DNA of 64,000 bases from Vibrio mexicanus (GCF_001012815.1 NZ_JYJP01000127.1:1-64000); one strand, 5' to 3'; positions 54,945 to 63,964 are shown, numbered from the stretch's first letter. The notes: generated by a model from the sequence alone, not told the origin. Translations and numbers: made by a program.

Positions 54945-55475
54945 ATGTCTGCACCCAAGATACTAACAGTTGCCTCAAAGGAAGAGGGTAATCGAATTGT
55001 AAGGATCATAAATAACACTCTCTCCTTCGTCATCAGATGGGCAATTTATATGGGTACTCTCGTAGGTGCTTCGATACTGTTGTCTAAGCTTGGCACTATC
55101 CACGGTAAAGATCTTCCAGAAGATTACTTTTCAAATGGTTACCCAACTATTTTGAAGCTTCTCGATTCTGAAGTGTTCATGGGCTTTGTATTCTTTGTTA
55201 CTATCGCGATTGTTGTTTATGTTCTCTACTTATTATGGCAATTGCATGAGGTAGCCGTGCATAAAGCGCAAGCCATGTCATCGGCTCATACGCAAATTGT
55301 TTTCGCCTTGTCCCTTTGTGGTTTGTTCATCAATAAAGCGTGGTGGGTGCTGGCTATCATCATCGCATTCACACGTTGGGATGTGGTATCGGAGTCAATT
55401 TCAAATATCATCCGCAAGGGTGTTACGCCGATATCTACTGAACCAATGTCCACTGAACCAAAATCTGAGAAGTAG
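54945..55475 (+). CDS. Inner-membrane protein, partner of a HlyD-type protein
   Basis: A 176-residue protein with about four hydrophobic segments: FVIRWAIYMGTLVGASILLS, VFMGFVFFVTIAIVVYVLYLLW, TQIVFALSLCGLFIN, and AWWVLAIIIAF. The C-terminus is hydrophilic with a repeat (ISTEPMSTEPKSEK). No family recognised. It is five bases before the adaptor gene at 55481, and the two are probably one operon controlled by the palindrome at 54870. Confidence 0.78.
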   Translation: MSAPKILTVASKEEGNRIVRIINNTLSFVIRWAIYMGTLVGASILLSKLGTIHGKDLPEDYFSNGYPTILKLLDSEVFMGFVFFVTIAIVVYVLYLLWQLHEVAVHKAQAMSSAHTQIVFALSLCGLFINKAWWVLAIIIAFTRWDVVSESISNIIRKGVTPISTEPMSTEPKSEK

Positions 55476-55480
55476 ACCCA

Positions 55481-56512
55481 ATGAAAGAGATTATGCTCCC
55501 TTACATTTTAGTTTGTATCATTCTAGTTAAGGCTGGCATTGTTCAGTGGACTTTGCGAAATGCCGTAATCATGATTGGTACCGGTGGTTTTCTAGCCTTT
55601 ATGCTATTCACTGCTCACCGCTTTTGGTCACCTGCAGATTTGACTGACAGTACCACCGTTAAAGCTCCGCATGCGGTGTTAAGTCCGCTTATCGGGCAAG
55701 AAGTTGAGCAGGTGTTTGTAACCCATAACCAACAAGTAAAAAAGGGCGATCTTATCTACACGCTCAAAGACGTGGACACTGACGCACAAATCCGTGGTCT
55801 TGAAGCACAACGTGCAGCGGCGGAAGCAGAAATTTTAGCGCTTCACCATCAGATTAAGAATGACGAAAGACAGCTAGACAGATTGACTCGGTTAGATGAC
55901 TTTGCTCAAGAACAAGACAGAGACGATCTACGTACTCGAATAGATGCGAATTTTGCAAGCATTGCGTCTGCGAATGCACAAATTCAATCAATTGAAGCGC
56001 AAATCTCTGCGGCGCTATGGCAAAATGAGCGTCGTGAAATCCGAGCGCCATTTGATGGGCAAATTTCAATTGCAAACATCGCTGAGGGAACACGAGTTGG
56101 TAATATGCACCTTTATAACACGAATAAAAAATTCGTAGAAATGCGTATTGCAGACCAAAGCTATCGCGGTATCAAGAAAGGCCAGTTCGCTGAGTTCTAT
56201 GTCGATGCTTACCCAGGTGAGATTTTCCGTGGTCGTGTTCATAGTGTTACAACCGGAACGGGTGAAGCTCGAGTCTCAGTGATCAATGGTACGCAACATG
56301 TTCGCCAGCATGTGGGTAACAATATGGGTTCTCACGGTCGTACGGTTATTATTGAGTTCGAAGAGCCAGCAGGTTACAACGTCCCAATTGGCGCGACCGG
56401 TTCGGGTTGGATCTCGGCAGAGAAACCGCATCCAATGCTTGGTTTTATGGACATCATTGGTGGTGCAACCGTTCGCCTGAAAGCATACAAGGCTTACTTG
56501 TCTGCACTGTAA
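55481..56512 (+). CDS. HlyD/EmrA-type membrane fusion protein (YibH-like)
   Basis: A 343-residue protein with an N-terminal inner-membrane anchor (TLRNAVIMIGTGGFLAFMLF). The lipoyl half VLSPLIGQEVEQVFVTHNQQVKKGDLIYTL is followed by a coiled-coil hairpin (about 105-185), and closed by REIRAPFDGQISIANIAEGTRV; then the beta-barrel segment GQFAEFYVDAYPGE. Adaptors of this type join a small partner membrane protein, here the 54945 product. No pump or outer-membrane channel is encoded nearby. A terminator follows. Confidence 0.85.
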   Translation: MKEIMLPYILVCIILVKAGIVQWTLRNAVIMIGTGGFLAFMLFTAHRFWSPADLTDSTTVKAPHAVLSPLIGQEVEQVFVTHNQQVKKGDLIYTLKDVDTDAQIRGLEAQRAAAEAEILALHHQIKNDERQLDRLTRLDDFAQEQDRDDLRTRIDANFASIASANAQIQSIEAQISAALWQNERREIRAPFDGQISIANIAEGTRVGNMHLYNTNKKFVEMRIADQSYRGIKKGQFAEFYVDAYPGEIFRGRVHSVTTGTGEARVSVINGTQHVRQHVGNNMGSHGRTVIIEFEEPAGYNVPIGATGSGWISAEKPHPMLGFMDIIGGATVRLKAYKAYLSAL

Positions 56513-56545
56513 CAAGAAGTGATGAGTAAGTTTCTAATCTAAATA

Positions 56546-56575
56546 AACGCCCTCAAGTGAGGGCGTTTTTTTATA
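56546..56575 (+). terminator. Rho-independent terminator of the HlyD operon
   Basis: AACGCCCTC-AAGT-GAGGGCGTT followed by TTTTTTT. Confidence 0.9.
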
Positions 56576-56593
56576 TCAGCATCTACATACCAA

Positions 56594-56608
56594 GAATAAC
56601 GGTTATTC
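56594..56608. promoter_or_regulatory. Palindrome GAATAACGGTTATTC, copy 2
   Basis: Identical in all 15 bases to the site at 54870-54884. Both copies are followed within 15 bases by TGTAGG. This copy lies about 89 bases before the ATG of the FadL-family gene, at a position compatible with a promoter. Confidence 0.65.
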
Positions 56609-56696
56609 CATTTGTAGGAGATGCCTTAAGTAGAATAGGGACTTAGCTCAAGTCTTAGAGCGATTCCAAAAATTAACTACGCAATTTGGTCCGATA

Positions 56697-57897
56697 ATGA
56701 AATCAAATCAACGCACTGCCATCAAACGCTTTAACAAAAGCCTACTGACCCATTCTGTACTCGTTGCATCGCTGGCCCCTATGTCTGCACTGGCGAGTGG
56801 TATTTTTCTACAAGAAGCGGTCGTCGCAAATGCCGGTACTGTAGGTGCAGGAGATGGTGTTTACACTCAATCAGCTGCGGCACAGTGGACTAACCCAGCG
56901 ACGATGTCGCACATGGGCGAGCGACAAACTACGCTCAATATGTCGGTATTTGATCTAGAAATGAAGTACAAGCATGACGGTATCGGCAAAGAAGCATTAG
57001 ACGGCAAGGCCAGTACTGTGGCACCGACCATTGGTATTTTTCATGCCCACCAGATTAATGAACAAATTCATTTAGGTATTGCAGCGGGCGTAGCGGGCGG
57101 TTCAGCGCTTGATTACGGCACTCGTTGGGCTGGCAGTGCTTTATTGAACGACATCGACTTAGCTGTGGCGCAAGTTAACCCGACGATTGCATACAAAATG
57201 AATGACCAGTGGTCCTTTGGCGCTGGTGTTCAAATGAGCTGGGCAAGCTTGAGCAAACCTTGTTTTTTGGGCAAGCAACAGTGGAAGACTCGTCTGATTG
57301 GGCGTTCGGTTATAACTTTGGTGTGATGTATCGCCATGCAGAAAACCTTGATTTTGGTTTGAGCTACCGTTCGAAAGTTGAACACAGCTTTGGCACCGAT
57401 ATTTCTGGACCATTAGGCTCTCGTACTAGAGTCAATGCAGATATCGATGTTCCAGCGATTACGGATTTCAGTGTTCGCTACGGAGTTAACTCAGATCTTA
57501 ACTTGTTAGCATCGATCCAGTTTCACAGTTGGTCTGACTGGGATCAGTCGGTGTTTAATCTAGAAGGTGGCGCTTCACCTACTATTCCCCGAGATTGGAT
57601 GATGTTTGGCATTTTGCGGTAGGTACAGATTACAGACTGAATGATGCTTGGCGTTTGAAAGCCGGTGTTTCTTACGAAACGTCTCCACTTGATGATCCAA
57701 GCAAGCAATGGGTGGATTTACCTGTGGGAGAACAATGGCGTTATTCGGTCGGTGCTTCCACTCAGTGGGACGAGTACACGTTTGACATGTTCTACGAGTA
57801 CGCTGATTTAGGTTCGACTGAAATCGATAATGCATTGAATATGAAAGGCCAGTTTGATGGACGTATTCACTTTGTTGGGGTTAGCGTCACCTTTTAA
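56697..57897 (+). pseudogene. FadL/OmpP1-family outer-membrane transport protein, two single-base frameshifts
   Basis: The signal peptide region includes LVASLAPMSALASG; the mature N-terminus has the NPA-type segment QWTNPATMSHMG of FadL proteins. One base missing near 57250 (AGCTTGAGC for AGCTTGGAGC) and one in the G-run at 57597-57598 split the barrel; with both restored the protein has 400 residues, ending with terminal Phe (HFVGVSVTF). FadL homologues admit long-chain fatty acids or aromatics through the outer membrane. The palindrome at 56594 lies upstream. Probably intact in the true genome. Confidence 0.87.
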
Positions 57898-57907
57898 TCT
57901 CGTCTAG

Positions 57908-57940
57908 TTGCAAAAACCGCCTGAAAAGGCGGTTTTTTTT
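57908..57940. terminator. Rho-independent terminator after the FadL gene
   Basis: AAAACCGCCT-GAAA-AGGCGGTTTTTTTT between convergent FadL and LysR genes. Confidence 0.9.
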
Positions 57941-57948
57941 GGTTTGTC

Positions 57949-58737
57949 TTAAGCGTTAACAATTCGTGTAATCAGGTCACTCAACCACACTAGCTTAGGC
58001 GAATGGCGCTTTGATGCTTTCATGATCAACGCAATTTCAATATTGATGTGAGAGTCTGGATTTGGGCTGTCCAAGCGGTGGTACCTCAGCGTATAACCGA
58101 TATCCATCATTTCCGTCATCACTGAGTAATTATCGACAATGACGCGCTCTTCAATGTCGGGGCGTAACACGTGGTAGTAATTGGTATGGTCGTTGAAACC
58201 TGAGACGATAAACTTGATGTAATCACCATCTTCATTGCCGTTGAAGTACGCAGAACCGGTATGAACTCGTCGTTGATAAATGGTTTGCGGTTTATCTGTT
58301 AATACGTGAAGGCCAATATCCACTTCATCATCAATGATCATGCTTTCACTGACTTTGTTCCATGTACGAAGTTCAATAAGTGCATCGGACTCTTTACGAA
58401 TCTCCTGGATGAGTTTTTTGCCAAACGCGACCACATAAGGCTCTGCCATGTGTATGGTGACTTTATCGACCCTATCAGGAGAAAAGGTAGCGGGTTCTAA
58501 TGCAAGGTTAACGCTTTCGAGTGCTTTACGTAGTTTGGGCTCAATTGAAATGGCATAAGAAGTTGGGGATAAGCCTTCGTTACTTCGCGTGAAAAGTGGG
58601 TCATCTAAATCTTCACGCAACTGCGCAAGAACTTTGGAAATGTAAGACTGAGAACGTCCTAACTTACGCGCTGCTCTTTGTGTTGATTGGCATTGCATTA
58701 AGGTTAAAAAAACATGCAAGGCATTGAGGTCGTGCAT
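57949..58737 (-). CDS. LysR-family regulator (short form)
   Basis: A 262-residue regulator: N-terminal helix-turn-helix NALHVFLTLMQCQSTQRAARKLGRSQSYISKVLAQLRED, then a compact effector domain (about 170 residues) shorter than the usual 200. QSYISK replaces the common PSAVSR-type text. Its target is not known; the gene is convergent with fadL-like gene and far from a divergent target. Confidence 0.87.
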   Translation of the reverse strand: MHDLNALHVFLTLMQCQSTQRAARKLGRSQSYISKVLAQLREDLDDPLFTRSNEGLSPTSYAISIEPKLRKALESVNLALEPATFSPDRVDKVTIHMAEPYVVAFGKKLIQEIRKESDALIELRTWNKVSESMIIDDEVDIGLHVLTDKPQTIYQRRVHTGSAYFNGNEDGDYIKFIVSGFNDHTNYYHVLRPDIEERVIVDNYSVMTEMMDIGYTLRYHRLDSPNPDSHINIEIALIMKASKRHSPKLVWLSDLITRIVNA

Positions 58738-58863
58738 TTGGATTCGTCCGAAACTAAAACAATCTAATTGGGGCTCTTTTTACCACAGCTAAGCCGTACA
58801 TGATATTCTAAATTAAGCTTAGCGGATTAATTCGGGTGTCAGAGCCTTAATACGGGAATCGGA

Positions 58864-59760
58864 TCACGTTCTGGCCCGAATAGGCCGCTTCGCTCTTTCG
58901 CGAAGCACCAATATTGCTTGCGGTAACAACGACATAATGATCATGGCGGCCATCAAGCCATACTGAACTGCAGTAAAGCGTTCACCGACCAATAACATAC
59001 CACTCAGAATACCAGCTATTGGATTGGCAATCCCTCCAAATGAGAAGTCGACGACAGACATACGTTGCAGTAGCCACACATACATACCATAACTTAACGC
59101 TGTATTAAGCAGGATAACCCACAGCAACCCACCAAGATTTTTAATATCAATATTAGCTATGCTTTGCATGTATTGCTGCGGCACAAATAACGCATGGACC
59201 AGAGCAAATAGAGATAGAATCACACCGCCTATAATGAGTTGCCAAGTGAGCACCTTCCACCAATGCATGCGGTTACCCAAAGATTGAGTCAGGCTACTAC
59301 CCACAACAATACAGATAATCGCAGCCAGCATAGCAACTAGGCCAATAGGGTTGAGTGAAATCGAGCTAGGATCAAATAAGTTCCAAGCCAGTAAGATGAT
59401 TAATCCACCGGATATCGCTTGTACTAGGTTAGGGCGCTTTTTATGGATAAGCCATAAATACATCATCGCAAATACGGGTACTGATACCATGCCAACACCC
59501 GAAATAGCAGAAGGGAGAGTCAGTGCCATAACAAAGATTAGGCTGAAGAAGGCCGCAATGTTAATTGAACCCAATCGAATCAGCACTGGCCAATCCTGCT
59601 TTTGTGGCAAGCTAGGTTTTAGCGCAAGAAGCAACAGACCAGCAGGTAAGGCGCGCAAAGCGCCCAGCAGTAAAGGCGGCCAGTCTGCTAACGCATACTG
59701 GGTGACAGCGTATGTGGTTCCCCAAAACGTGGCGGGGATCATTGCGAGCAATATGTTCAT
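58864..59760 (-). CDS. EamA/DMT-family transporter
   Basis: A 298-residue ten-helix protein with two EamA repeats: AMIPATFWGTTYAVTQYALAD, LPSAISGVGMVSVPVFAMMY, and FGGIANPIAGILSGMLLVGE. The divergent MarR gene at 59868 and twin operator-like sites in the 107 bases between them suggest MarR repression of this exporter. Substrate unknown. Confidence 0.9.
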   Translation of the reverse strand: MNILLAMIPATFWGTTYAVTQYALADWPPLLLGALRALPAGLLLLALKPSLPQKQDWPVLIRLGSINIAAFFSLIFVMALTLPSAISGVGMVSVPVFAMMYLWLIHKKRPNLVQAISGGLIILLAWNLFDPSSISLNPIGLVAMLAAIICIVVGSSLTQSLGNRMHWWKVLTWQLIIGGVILSLFALVHALFVPQQYMQSIANIDIKNLGGLLWVILLNTALSYGMYVWLLQRMSVVDFSFGGIANPIAGILSGMLLVGERFTAVQYGLMAAMIIMSLLPQAILVLRERAKRPIRART

Positions 59761-59766
59761 ATAAAA

Positions 59767-59784
59767 TATCTTTACATTAAGATA
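59767..59784. promoter_or_regulatory. MarR operator-like site 1 (TATCTTTACATTAAGATA)
   Basis: An 18-base inverted repeat TATCTT-N6-AAGATA lies just upstream of the EamA start, overlapping where its promoter or ribosome site would be. Confidence 0.65.
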
Positions 59785-59820
59785 AAAAAGAATGTACGCC
59801 TAAAGTTACTCGTTGTAAAG

Positions 59821-59838
59821 TATCTTTACGTTGAGATA
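59821..59838. promoter_or_regulatory. MarR operator-like site 2 (TATCTTTACGTTGAGATA)
   Basis: A near-copy of the site at 59767 with the same 18-base length, 54 bases apart (about five DNA turns), and close to the MarR start. Two changes between copies are at 59830 and 59833. Confidence 0.65.
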
Positions 59839-59867
59839 AACCATTCAGTGATACATTGGAGTATTCC

Positions 59868-60353
59868 ATGGTAGATGCGATAGATCGCGTGATCGTGCAG
59901 TGGGCGAAGGAGAAGCCTCACCTCGATACACAACCAATGGCAATGATGGGCAGAGTATTGCGCATCGCCAAGCATTTAGAATCGAGTGTTGCTCAGCTGC
60001 ACAAGCGTTATGATTTGAAAATCGGCGAGTTCGATGTTCTTGCGACGCTGCGCAGAAGTGGTGAGCCTTATTCACTTACTCCCTCAGACCTTATCAACTC
60101 GCTCATGCTGACGTCTGGCGCGATGACGAATCGAGTAGACAAGCTTGATAGTAAGGGTTTGATCGCGCGGACACACAGCCAAGAAGACAGAAGAAGCGTG
60201 ACGGTGCAGCTCACCGAAAAAGGTTTTCATTTGATCGAAGAAGTCATGGATGAGCACGTGAAGCTTCAACATGATTTGGTCGCATCTTTATCTGATGAAG
60301 ATAAAGAACAAATGAACCAAGTGTTTAAAACCTGGTTAGGTCAGTTTGAGTAG
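59868..60353 (+). CDS. MarR-family transcriptional regulator
   Basis: A 161-residue MarR protein with the winged helix core YDLKIGEFDVLATLRRSGEP, LTPSDLINSLMLTSGAMTNRVDKLDSKGL and the wing DRRSVTVQLTEKG, flanked by dimerisation helices. GGAG at 59857-59860 supports the ATG at 59868; the TTG at 59856 is not needed. It is divergent from the EamA exporter with twin palindromes between them, so autoregulation and control of the exporter are expected. Confidence 0.92.
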   Translation: MVDAIDRVIVQWAKEKPHLDTQPMAMMGRVLRIAKHLESSVAQLHKRYDLKIGEFDVLATLRRSGEPYSLTPSDLINSLMLTSGAMTNRVDKLDSKGLIARTHSQEDRRSVTVQLTEKGFHLIEEVMDEHVKLQHDLVASLSDEDKEQMNQVFKTWLGQFE

Positions 60354-60379
60354 TGTGTTAGCAAACGAGCAATAGATAT

Positions 60380-60410
60380 AAAAAAGCCGAGCAGTTAAGC
60401 TCGGCTTATT
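60380..60410. terminator. Bidirectional terminator
   Basis: AAAAAGCCGAGC-AGTTAA-GCTCGGCTTATT between the convergent MarR and CheV genes. Confidence 0.75.
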
Positions 60411-60424
60411 AACAACAGCTGCAA

Positions 60425-61357
60425 TTACATTACGATGGAATCGGTTTGCGGTAATCCTTCTTCCAACTGCTTTGCGCCTCTTAGCATCGCTTCAATTAGC
60501 TCCGCGGCATTAAATTTTTCAAGCGCCTCGTGCGCTCCGACTTGATGAGCTCGCTCTAATGACATCTCACTAGAAAGCGAGGTATGCAAAATACGGTAAG
60601 AGTTCGACAAATCAGGTGAATTTTGCACTTCGAACGCCAATTCATAACCATCTAAGCCGGGCATTTCGATATCGCTCACAAGTAGGTCAATAGATTGTGG
60701 CGTTCCTGATTGAGCCTTCATCAAATCCAAAGCATCAATCCCATTTCGACAAATTTGATATGGGATATTAATTCGATCCAAAGCATCAGAAAGCTGCTTA
60801 CGCGCAATCGAAGAGTCATCAACCAACAGGATGTTGAGGGCTTTTAATCGCTCGCGCTCAATATCAGTCAACATTGGCACTTTGGCTGATTCGTACTGCG
60901 GATAAATTTTAGAAAGCAACAACTCAACGTCCAGCATTTGAACGATTTTGTCTTCATAGCGAGTAATTCCCGTGACAAAGACATTATGTCCGGCAGTGCT
61001 TGGAGAAGGCTCAATGGATCGCCAATTACATTCAATGATCTTTTCAATTGAGCGAACCATAAACGCCACCACCGTTCTCAAACAGTCAGTGACGATTAAG
61101 TAGCAATCTTTATATTCTTCAGGCGCGATAGGGCGAAAGCCAATCGCGGCCGCCATGTCAATCACTGGTACAGTCAGCTCTCGAATCGATACGGTGCCAA
61201 CGACATGATGATGAGAGTACGGGATTTGCGTCGTTGGCAAATAAGGAACGATTTCCCTGACTTTCAGCGTCCCAATCGCGAACAGTTGCTTCTGCATATT
61301 TAACGTAAACATCAGCATTCCTTGCGATTGATTTGCTTTACTAATTGTCTTTGCCAT
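60425..61357 (-). CDS. cheV: Chemotaxis coupling protein CheV (CheW-receiver fusion)
   Basis: A 310-residue protein. The first about 160 residues are a CheW domain (GMLMFTLNMQKQLFAIGTLKVREIVPYLP, VVGTVSIRELTVPVIDMAAAIG). The last about 130 form a response-regulator receiver with the acidic pocket LLVDDSS and phospho-acceptor Asp in LLVSDIEMPGLDGYE, plus the Lys in LEKFNAAE. CheV couples receptors to CheA and is tuned by phosphorylation. The ATG at 61357 is used rather than a TTG 12 bases further out. Confidence 0.93.
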   Translation of the reverse strand: MAKTISKANQSQGMLMFTLNMQKQLFAIGTLKVREIVPYLPTTQIPYSHHHVVGTVSIRELTVPVIDMAAAIGFRPIAPEEYKDCYLIVTDCLRTVVAFMVRSIEKIIECNWRSIEPSPSTAGHNVFVTGITRYEDKIVQMLDVELLLSKIYPQYESAKVPMLTDIERERLKALNILLVDDSSIARKQLSDALDRINIPYQICRNGIDALDLMKAQSGTPQSIDLLVSDIEMPGLDGYELAFEVQNSPDLSNSYRILHTSLSSEMSLERAHQVGAHEALEKFNAAELIEAMLRGAKQLEEGLPQTDSIVM

Positions 61358-61533
61358 CTTGTGTCTCAAAAGTACGAACTCAAGTTATAGTAACCGATCT
61401 AGCCCAATGAGCAATTATAGCAGTAGCGTTTTAGTGTCTAACTGCGACTAAATTGATCAATAACAGGCTTTAGTTTGGATGAAGATCTCATAGGATTCAG
61501 TTAGAATACGCAAAAATTTCATGAGGAATCCCC

Positions 61534-61812
61534 ATGGCACGCACAGCAGCCGCACTTCATATTTTAGTGAAGCACAAAGAACAAGCAGAAGACATCATCA
61601 AGCAGCTAAAGAAGGGCGCGAAGTTTCAAACGCTAGCCAAAAAATATTCGAACTGTCCATCAGGTAAAAAAGGTGGCGATCTAGGTGAGTTTAAGAAAGG
61701 TCAGATGGTGCCACAGTTTGATAAAGTTTGCTTTACTGGCGAAACTCTTGTTCCTCACCTAGTAAAAACCAAATTTGGATGGCACGTAGTGAAAGTGCTT
61801 TATAGGACTTAA
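61534..61812 (+). CDS. ppiC: Parvulin-type peptidyl-prolyl cis/trans isomerase C
   Basis: A 92-residue single rotamase domain, the size of E. coli PpiC (93 aa): AALHILVKHKEQAEDIIKQL, YSNCPSGKKGGDLGEFKKGQMVPQFD, and TKFGWHVVKVL. Cytosolic folding helper. The start is supported by AGGAAT nine bases upstream. A long terminator follows. Confidence 0.95.
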   Translation: MARTAAALHILVKHKEQAEDIIKQLKKGAKFQTLAKKYSNCPSGKKGGDLGEFKKGQMVPQFDKVCFTGETLVPHLVKTKFGWHVVKVLYRT

Positions 61813-61839
61813 TACTACAATCCCCCTTTTTAGATCTCT

Positions 61840-61896
61840 AGAAGCGCCAACACCAATTATTGAGACGCTCCTCAAGCATTAGTTGGCGCTTTTTCA
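61840..61896 (+). terminator. Terminator of ppiC with a long, structured loop
   Basis: AAGCGCCAAC (61842-61851) pairs with GTTGGCGCTTTTT (61882-61894) around a 30-base loop that itself has a small GAG/CTC fold. The T-run ends five bases before the next ATG. Confidence 0.7.
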
Positions 61897-61900
61897 TAAT

Positions 61901-62692
61901 ATGACTTCGTTTGCCTATCTAGCCCCCACATTCCACACAATCAAGGCGATCAAAGCACACAGAGTTGCTAAGCTTTCTTTTTTCATTAGATGTGATGGTA
62001 ACGTGACATTTCTCACCGACGTTGAACGATTCAACTTTAAATCTGCACCTCATTTCGACATTTATATGTGTGGCTTTGAGCCTGACCTTTTCATGGAAAT
62101 ACACTTTGCCGAATTTGAGATTTTGGGACAAAAACATGTTGAAGGTGCCGTTGATAAGCGCAAGGCTGAGTTTTTGGCAGGGCGAATCTGTGCTAAATCT
62201 TCCCTTCAATCGCTTGGTGTGTATGAGAATGTTGGGCGCAGTGTAAACCGATCGCCTATTTGGCCTGAAGGTATCGTAGGCAGCATTTCTCACACCAGCA
62301 ATTTGGCGATGGCGATTACGCTGCCAAGTGAGACAGTCAATTATGTCGGTATTGATTGCGAAGTTATGATTGAAGAACATCGCGCGAGAGAGCTGTCCTC
62401 ATCGATTCTTGTCGATTCCGAGTTGATGGATTCGTTAACGTCGCCATTGCCCTTTCCAGAGTTTTTCACCCTCTGTTTTTCCGCCAAAGAGAGTTTATTT
62501 AAAGCGCTTCACCCAACCGTGGGTAAGTTTTTTGGCTTTGAGGCCGCAAGATTAGTCAGCCTAACTCCAGAAACGGGGGAGTTTTGCTTAGTGCTTAATG
62601 AAGATTTAAATGATGTCTACCAAAAAGGCACCTGTTTCGATGGTCACTACCACAACAAAAACGGCGTGATTTCGACCATGGTAGTTGGGTAA
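61901..62692 (+). CDS. 4'-Phosphopantetheinyl transferase (EntD/Sfp-like)
   Basis: A 263-residue protein with the three motifs of PPTases: SVNRSPIWPEGIVGSISHTS, YVGIDCEVM (Mg2+-binding Asp and Glu) and FSAKESLFKALHP. It attaches phosphopantetheine to carrier domains of non-ribosomal peptide, polyketide or fatty acid synthases. The EntD-type N-terminal extension suggests siderophore use, but no siderophore genes are in the window. The start at 61901 is just after the ppiC terminator, and its ribosome site is weak. Confidence 0.87.
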   Translation: MTSFAYLAPTFHTIKAIKAHRVAKLSFFIRCDGNVTFLTDVERFNFKSAPHFDIYMCGFEPDLFMEIHFAEFEILGQKHVEGAVDKRKAEFLAGRICAKSSLQSLGVYENVGRSVNRSPIWPEGIVGSISHTSNLAMAITLPSETVNYVGIDCEVMIEEHRARELSSSILVDSELMDSLTSPLPFPEFFTLCFSAKESLFKALHPTVGKFFGFEAARLVSLTPETGEFCLVLNEDLNDVYQKGTCFDGHYHNKNGVISTMVVG

Positions 62693-62751
62693 CTATAAAT
62701 CTAGGTATTTAAATTCACTATTTCGGCGAGATTGAGCTCAGGGCATTTGGG

Positions 62752-62790
62752 ATAAAAAAACTCTCGACGCGGACACATCGAGAGTAGGGT
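62752..62790 (-). terminator. Terminator for the fasciclin gene (minus strand)
   Basis: On the minus strand ACTCTCGATGTGTCCGCGTCGAGAGTTTTTTT: an eight-pair stem followed by a T-run; no T-run on the plus strand. Confidence 0.75.
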
Positions 62791-62899
62791 GCTCGATTTC
62801 CTTGCGGGCGTCTGGGAAATCAAGCAATTCGGTGAGCACTTTTATGCAGTAGAACTTGGTTGTTTTTGGACTGCAATCCATATGCACTTTTCAAACGTT

Positions 62900-63385
62900 T
62901 TATTGCGGAATTAAAACTGTATCAATTACGTGAATGACGCCGTTTTTCGCTTTGACATCTGCCATCACGACGGTTGCATCGTTAATCATCACTTTGTCGC
63001 TCGCCTTCACTGACACGTCGCTGCCTTGCACGGTTGTGGCGCTAGTTAAGCCGACAACATCCGCGGCCATCACTTTGCCAGACACAACGTGATACGTGAG
63101 AATAGCAACTAACTTGTCTTTGTTTTCTGGCTTGAGCAGCGACTCAACCGTACCTTCTGGTAATTTCGCAAAAGCGTCATCAGTCGGCGCAAACACAGTA
63201 AATGGACCTTCGCCTTTCAAAGTGTCGACCAGCCCTGCTGCTTTAACGGCAGCCACTAGTGTGTTGAATGAGCCATTGCCAGCTGCAACGTCAACAATGT
63301 CTTTTTTCATACCGTGGTGGTCAGCATGCGCAACTGAAGTGAACAACAGTAACGCAGCGAACATGGTTGTGATTTTTCTAATCAT
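62900..63385 (-). CDS. Secreted fasciclin (FAS1) domain protein
   Basis: A 161-residue precursor with signal peptide MIRKITTMFAALLLFTSVAHA and one FAS1 domain: FNTLVAAVKAAGLVDTLKGE, PFTVFAPTDDAFAKLPEGTV, YHVVSGKVMAADV and the end GVIHVIDTVLIPQ, all FAS1 hallmarks. The start at 63385 follows AAGGA; an upstream extension to 63517 is out of keeping with the signal peptide. Periplasmic or surface role, perhaps adhesion. Confidence 0.9.
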   Translation of the reverse strand: MIRKITTMFAALLLFTSVAHADHHGMKKDIVDVAAGNGSFNTLVAAVKAAGLVDTLKGEGPFTVFAPTDDAFAKLPEGTVESLLKPENKDKLVAILTYHVVSGKVMAADVVGLTSATTVQGSDVSVKASDKVMINDATVVMADVKAKNGVIHVIDTVLIPQ

Positions 63386-63964
63386 GAGATTTTCCTTCTC
63401 TATCAATTTGTAATCAGGTCGATTTGTTGTGACGTCGGAAATTAGATACGAGCAAGAATTAATATCGATCATAAATTTTTTGATATTAGCGCAAGAGGCT
63501 GTGACCACGTAGGTCATTGAACTGTAGCGAATTTACCTTCAGCCCTTTAATCATCCTGGTTTTGTATACAGAAAGGCCTTTGAAATACTGGGTCTAAATT
63601 GTTTGAGAAAAGTTAGAAGTACGCCGTAATCATTGAGTTTTGTGTCACGTTTGAGCGCCATACACTGCGGCCAATGTTAATTCCAAATGCAATGATGGGT
63701 GCCGATTTGATGATGCATAGGATGCCTTAGAAGGCAAAAATTAGGGCGAGGTCGTAACCATAGTACACAATTGAGTGTTTTGTCATTTATATTGATTCAA
63801 CTCATAGAATTAGCACATCCTGTTATTTGCTTGGTCAATGTGTGCGCTGCGCTGACCTTTTGTGACTGATTAAATCTCTGTATGTCTGCATCTGATCTAT
63901 ATCAAAAGATAATTAGTGTTTTTATTAATAATCCAAAAAGGAATATAAATCAGATGGAGCAACA
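63386..63964. other. Long upstream region between the fasciclin gene and the next start
   Basis: No gene found in about 580 bases. It carries the fasciclin promoter region and, at 63892-63905, an FNR-like box for the gene starting at 63965. Confidence 0.4.
63892..63905. promoter_or_regulatory. FNR-like binding site (CTGATCTATATCAA)
   Basis: Nine of ten defined bases of TTGAT-N4-ATCAA match, 60 bases before the start of the next gene. Suggests activation without oxygen; the half-site TTGAT is CTGAT here. Confidence 0.5.
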
